DNA of 64,000 nucleotides from Apostichopus japonicus (taxonomy: Eukaryota > Echinodermata > Holothuroidea > Aspidochirotida > Stichopodidae): NCBI RefSeq assembly GCF_037975245.1, contig NC_092565.1, positions 10,906,499-10,970,498 on the forward strand, read 5' to 3'. The translations under genes were made by a program, and so were the position numbers. This document shows, piece by piece, positions 55,561 to 64,000 of the stretch. How positions within the stretch are numbered: position 1 is the first letter of the stretch; the number at the start of each line of letters is the position of its first letter. The notes under the pieces are model-generated. The model did not search any database and was not told the origin of the DNA. It saw only the letters and a program-made list of their open reading frames with translations.

Positions 55561-58025
55561 GTGAGTAAACCAAATAAAAGTAATAATCAACGTGAAAGTG
55601 CGTACACTGGTGCAGAATTGACGTCACATATGGGACCATATCACATCCTGTAAAATTATTGTACATGGAGTGAAAACACTGTGTGGAGTGAAAATGAAAA
55701 TGTGCACATGTATACGAAATGATTCAATAAGTTTCGCGAAGATCGTGAAATTCCTTCAAGTTCAATGGTTTTTAGTATAAAACTCAGATAATGCCTCACA
55801 AAATCGTTGATTCATTGGTATACAAGCAAAATATATATATATAATTTGACAAATCTTAACGTTAATGCTACAACACCTACCCTCTAGTTCGTGAAAGTGT
55901 CTCGCTTTTTTGCTGGCATTCTTTGCACGTTTCTTTATATGTTCTGAAAGCGTAGGCTATAATTAGAAAATCTAGTTGATACGCAATATTTAGGCAAAAT
56001 TATGAAGTTTAACGGGAATCATTCATGCACAAGTACTAGCATACATGTTTTCACTACCTTCGCTGCAAATTTGACCTAAGGTCACGGACTGGATGTTCGA
56101 CTGATAAATTAAAATATGATGTATTCTAGCTTGTTACAGTTTCGATTCGTTTTCTCGAACAGACAGCAGCGTAACCAGGATAACAGGATAGGGGTGGGGG
56201 TAAGGGTGATGAAAGGCAAGGAATTGGAACAGGGGGTTCGATCTATAGTCTATTCCAAGTTCACAAAGGCACGACATCTTGCAGAAACCTTAACAAAGCA
56301 GATGTGACTTTTTTGTTTGACTATTTTACATTATTTAGCTGTACTATAAGAGGAACAATTTTCAAGGAAATCCCAGATATGTTGAAGTTATAGTTGGAAG
56401 TCTTACTAAGTCCGCCCCGAATTAATAAACTGTCACTACTAATTATTCATTTTCATTTTTTTTTATTACATATTATTAATTTTATTTGAAAAATTAATCA
56501 TAGCAAAGTAAAGTATCATGACCCGTGATTTAAATAGAGCCTTATTGTTGTTAGCCTATAGTTCGATGAAAATTGGAAGTCAAGTCGTATATATTGTCAG
56601 TTTGGTCTACTTGCTATAAATTGGTTTATACAAACAATTATTCAAGCGCTCGTATATTTTTGGATTTTATTTATAACTTGTAATTACAAATCAATTACTT
56701 ATTGCCATGATAATAAAATGCTTAATTGGAAATGTGTCAGCGGATTTATATAAATTTGACCATTCATTTCACAGTGTGATATGTATACTATAGTCCTACC
56801 ATATATAAGAAGAAGAAATGATAAAGAAATAAGCTATGTGAATAGTAATATAAAGTGAATACTGAAGTTAGGAACGGAGAGTACAAGTTCTGTATTTGCA
56901 CTCACACTACAATCAGTAGACCAAGGACCTTGAGTAAATTACTAAACCACATGTGTTGGTCAACCACCATGTTTGTCAGGGGAAGCTTTAGGCTACTTCA
57001 GCACATGCAAAACCAGTCTATTCCAACATGTACCATTTCCGGCGTAACAACGAATCTTGTCCTCCCTTACTACAGGGACACGCGAGAGTATTTCGATCCC
57101 GTGTCTCCACGCAGACAGAGATTCATGACGTTTAATGTTCCGCGCTCTCATCGGAACTGTCAGGGAACAAAATAAGTTTCGTAGAAAATAAAGGGATCGT
57201 GTATGAATAATGAATTCGAAGTTTACACAATGCACAGAGCAGATAAAAAAAACTAACTAACGATTTCTTAGGCTATAAAAAATGCATATATGTTCTATAT
57301 TTGACAGCACCTTCTAGTCATAATTGCGCAAATATAGGGTCAAACCTACAAATCAAAAACATCAATTTACCGTCATTAAGGGAGGGTCAAACTGAAAATG
57401 GAAAGTGTACCATATTGAGTATTCAGTGATGCTGATGATTGACAGTGTTGTCGTACCATAAGCGTCATTATTTGAAGTATTTTCTGCTTCTCCGGTAAGG
57501 TCGACTTAATTCAATTTAATATCAGCAAAATCTATAGGCTCATCCCTGGTGATCTCCCAACTGATCCTTAAAATTATCAGTGGACGGTTGTCGATCGTGA
57601 ACCGGAAGAAATGAAATATTTACGAAAGCTCCCGTATATTGCCATACCATTGTCAACCAGACAGCAAGTAATAAGGGAGGAAATCAACGAATGTGTTTGG
57701 GAACGGCATCCCGTACAATAATTATTAGAAAATTGACGCTTTGCACTGGTTTCTTCAATCAATGTACAGCCCGACCGGACAGGGAACGGTATCAAACTGG
57801 GGAATTTTCGACGGAATACGCTTTCACACCGGTATCCCTACAACTTTAATGAAGCAGCCCAAAATTAAGGACCGATGATTGGTTTGGAAGATCCATGTGA
57901 TATTTTCATCAATCAAGGCAAAATGGCCGCCCATGTCGGCCGCTAGAGACCTGTCAAGTACCGCAAAAACTTGCAAATCGTGACTATTTTGTAAATATTT
58001 TGTTGAATCTGAACCATTTGTAGAA
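55561..58025. other. Intron or intergenic stretch without a confirmed exon
   Basis: The longest open frame (plus strand, 56855-57175, 106 codons) has no family resemblance. Its C-terminal part follows a good acceptor, but in a phase that does not fit the exon at 55456-55560. The last 500 bases become more CpG-rich toward the gene start at 58026. Confidence 0.4.
57900..58025 (+). promoter_or_regulatory. Putative promoter/5' UTR with a YY1-like site
   Basis: The word AAAATGGCCGCC near 57920 resembles the YY1 promoter site (AANATGGCGGC, one mismatch), often found just downstream of transcription starts. It lies about 100 bp before the ATG at 58026 in locally CpG-rich sequence. Confidence 0.4.
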
Positions 58026-58068
58026 ATGACTGCGTGGGTTCCTGTCAGTGTGAATAAGTATGCAGTCG
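58026..58068 (+). CDS. First coding exon of an unrecognised plus-strand gene
   Basis: ATG at 58026, then MTAWVPVSVNKYAV and one base of the next codon before a perfect donor (G followed by GTAAGT). The CpG-rich upstream region and YY1-like word support a gene start. I cannot name the family from 14 residues and found no second exon that I trust before 64000. Confidence 0.5.
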
Positions 58069-59440
58069 GTAAGTTCGTTCGTCTTTTTAAGTTTCTACCA
58101 CGGCAAACGCCTTACGAATCCAACTGACTGTGAGTATGGGGTTGGTCTCCTCGTCTGCTTGGCGATCCGTCTGAACCAGTCCAGTGTGAAACTGGGTGGT
58201 ATGTAGAGTAGGCTTACCATACTACCGGAACTACCACACACTGAATAAGGCCTAAGTTACAATAACTTGCCTAACTCAAGACAACAGGGTGTCGGGTAAT
58301 AATGCCTGATCTAATGCTGTTTAAAGTACAAATTGATAGTTCTAGTCAATGGAGTAAATAATTGCATTATTTAAGTAGTTCAATATTTTTCATTCCTAAA
58401 GTAAGTCTCATTGTGAAGGCAGATCCTGTCTTTAATACTGTACCTTATTGAGACCCTACTTAGGTTGCCTGGCTGTCGGTTGCCTAGGATGTTTGACCAC
58501 ATTGTTCAAAGGCTGTTATAAGTTATGTCAATATTAAAGTTGAATTTTCATATTCAATCTGTACTTGCAATTTACAGATTTGTTTGGTTGAATAGTTAGT
58601 ACAGATTTGGCCCACAGAGCCTTCACTATTCTCTCAACCCTGGGTGGTCTATGGGCTATAGTATATTAGCAAAGAATCTAGGCTACTTTTTCCATACATG
58701 TTATCCTAACCTAGAGTGATATTTTAGTTTTTTTTAAAATTTGGTTTATTGTAACATTCCTTCTTTACAAAAGAAAGTATGGCAAACACAAGCACATGAT
58801 ATTTTTAGAGTATGGCAGTGTTGTATGGTTGGACTCAGAGAGGAGAGTATACATACTTTAATGGTGTGGTTTTAATTCTCAAGCTGTACCACTTCTGTCA
58901 AAGTAATATCCCAAACTGTGTTTGTGATATTTTATCCAATATCATAAACTGTTATTTATTTTATCACATGTTGTACATGTTCAAACCCTAATAACCTTTA
59001 ACATTATGATAAATTAGCTCAGTTAGCTGAGAAGGATAATTTATTTAAAAACTTACTACTTAGTTAAATAATGAGTCTCATCTTCAAGAGACCTATTGCT
59101 TGTCTTATGAGATCCTTATCTTACTACAACACCAATACTTGAATTTACTGAATATGTTTACTATTTCAGTATTTGAAGTTCAGTAACAGTCATTTGCAAT
59201 CAGCAACTATCAACAGGTCAGACTTTAAAAAATAAACATATTGCATGAAAGGAATCTTGGATGGATCTCATAAGTACTTAACATATACACAGAATTCAAA
59301 TTATGTGAAGAAAGCAAGTTCATCTGAGCACACTACAGAATGAATGTGTAACTTTAATGTTGATACGTAGTATTGCAGAACATTCATTGTGTCTATGTAG
59401 ATAGAATTCTTACCAACCTTTGAGAGACTACTATATTTAT
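58069..59440. other. Probable first intron; nothing else seen
   Basis: AT-rich sequence with no supported exon, repeat array or RNA gene. Confidence 0.4.
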
Positions 59441-60772
59441 CAGGGGCGTATCCAGGATTTTCCAATAGGGGGGCGTCAGGCATGAATGATCGCCGTCCTG
59501 GGGGATGGGTCTAAGGGGAGGGGTGGACAATTTTTGCTTTCGAAGAAGGGCTGAAATGCAAAATGGTGCCATATGCATGGGCGGCGATCCGTACTTCCGA
59601 GTGGGGGGGGGGATATGACCTTGTTGAATATCTAAGCGTAGCGCCACCATGAGTTGGCGCGAAGCGTACAAGAAAATTTTGGGATTAACAAACCCTCTAG
59701 ATGGCCGGATACGGCACTTCCCGAGGTTTCCAAGCGGTATATACCCAACTTTAAAATAGGGATGTCATGTCCGAAATATCTCATAATCAGGATCCAAAAT
59801 ACTTTTTTTTTAATTTCGGGTGTTATTTTGGGAAAATTGCCCCTGTCAATCTTGTTTCAGGCGCAACGGTAGAATGTTCGAGAGCTCTTTTATATTATTC
59901 GATGAAGAAAATGGCCTCATGCAGGCTATTATAGGCCTATACACATGCAATACACAATTACACATAGTTACATTCCTAGGTACCGATTTCTAGGGCATCC
60001 AGGTGAAACGTGTATTAAGCATTACCCTGGTAACATGAGATTCTCAGCTGTTCGAGGGAACATGTACGTGTGTAGGCCTACTATTGGGCCTATATGAATA
60101 CTATGAGGGTGCATATATGTACTATATCAATACCGTGGGTGCAATAATACATTTTGTTGTTATAGGGCCAATGAAGCCTACAGTCAACTATTCTTGCTTT
60201 ATAAAGACGCTTTATTTGAAAAGATCGCACTGCGTTTATGGTAGGCGAGAAAGGAAGCTAAAAAAGAGCCGTACATTAACGATGATGCATAAATGTAGGC
60301 ATGAAAATATTCTTATCCCTGGCATTTGGTGGGGGGATATGGTGTATTACATCCCCTCCACATTTTCATGGGGGATATATCCCCCCTTCCCCCCCCCCCC
60401 CAGGATCGCCGCCCATGGCCATATGTGATCCATTTTTCGACCTTAATAATAAGCAACATTTCCAGTAAATATGGACACAAAATGCACAATTTAGTATGGC
60501 TGGCATGTCACTTAGTGTTTATAGTGATAATACAAACACAATTACCATCTATGTTTCTAAAACTATTATGCCGCCAAACTTCGCCAGAACCTTTTTTTTG
60601 GCAAACAAAAAATAAAGCATACGGGAGGGGCGGGGGGGGGGGTTGAGCGATCACCGACATCTCACATAAAGGTCGTCATCAATTTTTTTTTTTTTTGGCT
60701 AATCTTTTTTTTTTTGGTGACGGCCAATAGGGGGGGCGCGCGCCTGTTGCGCCCCCCCTGGATACGCCCCTG
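59441..60772. mobile_element. Outer TIR DNA transposon (non-autonomous), split by a nested element
   Basis: The ends are perfect 15-bp inverted repeats: CAGGGGCGTATCCAG at 59441-59455 and its reverse complement ending at 60772. TTTAT directly abuts both ends (59436-59440 and 60773-60777), a probable 5-bp target duplication. Without the inner element and one copy of its duplication it is about 482 bp and encodes nothing. Confidence 0.85.
59576..60417. mobile_element. Inner TIR DNA transposon with intact 8-bp target duplication
   Basis: Perfect 15-bp inverted ends CATGGGCGGCGATCC (59576-59590) and its reverse complement (60403-60417) are flanked by the exact 8-bp duplication GCCATATG (59568-59575 and 60418-60425). 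Subterminal G- and C-runs with a GGATAT word also mirror each other. It is 842 bp with no transposase. An 8-bp duplication and CA...TG ends would fit P or hAT-like superfamilies; I cannot decide. Confidence 0.92.
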
Positions 60773-63700
60773 TTTATCATCAGTTTTTAGGGAACATCTT
60801 CCAATTGTGTTAAAGTAAATTTAATACAAATGTGATCATTTTGTACAAGTTTACTGGCTGTTTTACTTGAGATCCTCCCGGTTCCATTGAACTCCCATTC
60901 TGTTCAATATTAGTTTTTTTGTCTGTAGATACAGTATGGTTGTTTGTACAGTACAGGTACATCTTGCCCAACTGAATGCAAGACTAAATGGCAAGACCCA
61001 ACAGTAGGTCACAAACAGTTTTGGGTGGGTTGTTGAATCTTTACAGATGCCAGAAAGTGTATCTACAGTTTTCAGACTATGCAGTCCATAGTCCAAGCTA
61101 GCTTTCATGGATACTGAGCATTGACCCATGAATGTGTGTGTGGGGGAGGGGGGGTGGGGAGGGGAGATGGTCGGTGGGTTTATGGAATAATGACTGTAGA
61201 CGTTGGATGTTTCCAGGGACTTTTACAAAAAGAACTTGTTATGCTTTGTCTACTTAGTGCTCCTTTAAATTTTGATGTCTTGCAGTGTCTTCATGCCATT
61301 TGATTCAACATCAACGTAACTCATGCTCATAAAGCAGAAGGCAGACATGATCTACGTTTTAATGAAATTGGGTTTTGAACTAAGAAGTGTAGAATATTTG
61401 TCTCTGCCATTTACTGTAAGTGTCACATTTGTCTAACACTGGAAGTACCCTTTAATTTCATCCTTGTTCAAATCTAAAGAAAGTTACAGTATTTTTTTTC
61501 TCCAAAATATTTCACCCGCATGAACAATTACTAACAAAGAACAATGCCGTGCTCAATATTTCCAGATCTACTGTATACAGGTGGTTAAGTTTGCCCACCT
61601 TCTGTGTAGGTGTTGGAGAGATTTCAAGGGCATTCTGTTGAAGTCAAGTCTCTTTATTGTTAACTTCTAAATAGTCTTTCTTTTGTGTGTCCCATATCCA
61701 GCCGGTCAACCCACACATCTACTGTATGGTACAGTATGCATAAATCTGACACTCAAATTGTGCAGTGTGTCTCTTCAGAATGATTTCTGTGGATGATAAA
61801 TATGTATCGTCAATACTGGTTTGCATAACAAGGACTTTAGTCTGGATTGTTCATACATGCTATTAGATTCTAAAGTTTTATCTGATAGGATGCATTGAAG
61901 TTTTATTATGATTTTTCATTAATTACTAGGATATTGAGACCCATTGATACTGTACAGTAACTATTATCAATACACCAGGTGATTTTTACAGTTAAATAGT
62001 ATACACACATGAATTTGATTCATTTAGGAAAATTCCGTTTGAAGCTCTATATTTGCTGTACATACTTACAGTAATTTGAATTATTTAGAAAGGAGGCTTT
62101 GGTTTTGTGCTACCTGTGCTTATTGTAGTTGTATTTTGTCAAATTGTTCAGCAATTTAGCATTTATATACTTAGCATTGTTGGTATGTTTTGTTAAATCT
62201 TTTATAGCATTTGATATCAATAACTTTTAGCATATAACAGTACAGTTCAACTGGCTGAAGTTTTAATTCAAGGAGCAAGATAAATACACAGATATTTTGC
62301 AACTGTCAGATTTGAATTTTGCATTAGTCCTAATCTATACAAAGTTGCTCAGCAACAAAATGTTTACAATTGAATGAATTTATTTAACAATTCACTAGTA
62401 ACTAAACTTGATTTGTACAAATTGTAGATTTGTTAAGTTTGTTACTTATTTTGAATCTTTTTAATCAATCGTGCAATAACATTTTAAGCAATGCTTGGTG
62501 AAATGTCCAGAAATTCTCCAAATGTATTCAAAGTTATACAAATTATGATTTTAGTGTACAATACTTTGAATAGCGGAGGGTTCTGTACAGTAGTGTCAAT
62601 CATTATTCATGCTATAATCTATTGGAACTTGGTCTCGGACTCATCAAAACAGTCTTGATGATAGTCTGCATCAACTGAATGTATGCATGAACATGTTGTA
62701 CCTCATGTCTTGAAAAATGTTGGTATTCTAGGCATGCATTTGCTGTGTGTAGAAGACATTACTCCCAGCATTTTACTACTCAGCTTGTGGATCGTTACTC
62801 ATTCCAAACTTGACAGTCAAAAGATTTAAATTCTGAAGAGTGAAGAACTTAACATGACATGGTGATGGCTTGTCATGTGTGTACTCTTTGACTGATAAAA
62901 AAAAACATGTTTCTCCTTCCCACTATAAAGAACTTTAAAAAAATTTACCATTGAAAAAGTAGTGATCTGCCTACAACTTAGCATAAATTATTACAGTGCT
63001 TATGTAGACCGGAGACACCAAGTATCTTCGCTTGTAAAATACCCAAACCGTTTGAGTTCTGGAGATTCAATGCAATTGAATGTGATGTAGTTTTCAAGCA
63101 TTTTGACCTAACCGATAACTCTAAATACACCCCCCCCCCCCAATAAAAAAATCCTACCACAGGGCAAATTATCAAGGATTTATTGGCTTGGACAACAAGA
63201 TCTCACTTTTTGGTTGTCAGCAAATTTGGTTACAAGTCCAATAACTCGTAGCAGAATGACAAAGAATGCCCAAAATTGTAGTACACTGTAGGAGAGATTG
63301 GTGAAGATAACGCAAGCTTTGGGCCGGTGAAACTCCATCAGTTGGATCATACTGTGGCCTACAACTATTACTGTGTTTAATTTCAGTATCTCCACGAGGG
63401 TCCAGAGTGGTGGAGGGTGATACCAATTTATCGTTTTGGGGATAGTTAGTTACAATGCGATCTAGTGGTCAGATGACCTTCAAAGCTGAGTTTGGTTGTT
63501 GGAACAGAAAAAGACTGGATATACCATTAAAACAATTTGCCCTTGTATCATAAAACTAAGTGTCTGTGTTCTGTAGTTCTTTAAGTACCAGTCATCCTAT
63601 TAATATAGACAAATACTGTACAGTAGGTGTATTACAGACTGCAAGCTGCATATTGAGTTGGATTTGCTGTTATTAGTTGGTATCATGCTCAATTCCTTGA

Positions 63701-64000
63701 CTTAAATGTCCACCAAACTTGCTCCAGAAGTCCAGATGGATGTAACGAAACTAGTGGTTTACTTCAAAGGTCTCATTGAAGAGATACTATAGAATGTTAA
63801 CATCAATATACATTATGAGAGGCACAATTTTCTGCATCTAGGATTGGTTAAACCTGTTACAGGTCTGTTAATAACTTGCATGTTATGGGTGGGTACGTAT
63901 GTATAGCTCTGGTTGTAATTGCATGATCTTATAGTCAAAGATAAGCTAGATACCAAATGTGTTACTGACAGTATAGACTGTACATGATTATGTTTAAATA
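60773..64000. other. Probable intron/intergenic stretch to window end
   Basis: No convincing exon on either strand. It holds a G-rich run near 61140-61165 and a C run at 63129-63141. A 71-codon hydrophobic minus-strand frame at 63180-63395 has no start context, splice support or family match, so it is left out. Confidence 0.4.

Noticed and set aside
56855-57175. 106-codon plus-strand open frame as the second exon of the gene starting at 55456
   Set aside because: The good acceptor at 57075-57076 enters this frame in the wrong phase for the first exon, and the required phase hits a stop after 19 codons.
63180-63426. Hydrophobic minus-strand frames of 69-71 codons
   Set aside because: Two overlapping frames are open at once, there is no start context or splice support, and neither resembles a known family.

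Overview
The window is animal nuclear DNA: AT-rich, intron-dense, with GT-AG introns of hundreds of bases to about 2 kb, tRNA-headed SINEs, a LINE fragment, TIR transposons, many minisatellites and no bacterial-style gene packing. Protein similarity, gene structure and repeat style suggest an invertebrate deuterostome, most likely an echinoderm, with a sea cucumber as my best but unproven guess.

Two genes are recognised with confidence, both on the minus strand. FANCI (Fanconi anemia group I protein) runs from its start codon at 45735 to its stop at 14714. I resolved it into 33 coding exons whose phases join without a break into 1356 codons of protein (human FANCI has 1328 residues). BORCS7, a small coiled-coil subunit of the lysosome-positioning BORC complex, lies upstream at 55393-51438 in five coding exons, including a 21-nt microexon, and gives 103 residues.

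Several other genes are seen only in part. The last coding exon of an unrecognised plus-strand gene is at 90-253. A divergent plus-strand first exon at 55456 starts 62 bp from the BORCS7 start codon. Another unrecognised plus-strand first exon is at 58026-58068. Weaker candidates are a minus-strand first exon at 9639-9797 and two small minus-strand exons at 47753-47780 and 46014-46183, just upstream of FANCI.

Layout: 1-253 end of an unknown gene; 254-14.7 kb mostly gene-poor, with repeats and a GC-box region near 9.9 kb; 14.7-45.7 kb FANCI with intronic SINEs and tandem arrays; 46.5-47.15 kb three repeats headed by U2 snRNA-like sequence; 48.3-48.7 kb and 50.3-50.7 kb dispersed repeats; 51.4-55.4 kb BORCS7; 55.4-58.1 kb two plus-strand gene starts; 59.44-60.77 kb a transposon nested inside another, both with recognisable ends; then no supported gene to 64 kb.

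The most unusual signals are (i) three tandem, A-tailed units with a U2-like 5' head and an unrelated body ending in a hairpin; (ii) tandem arrays that start at FANCI exon edges and carry copies of the splice sites, most clearly the 166/170-bp array upstream of coding exon 17; and (iii) the nested TIR elements. FANCI keeps the lysine equivalent to human K523 (here K516) and three nearby SQ sites, which fits a working ID2 (FANCI-FANCD2) DNA crosslink-repair function.
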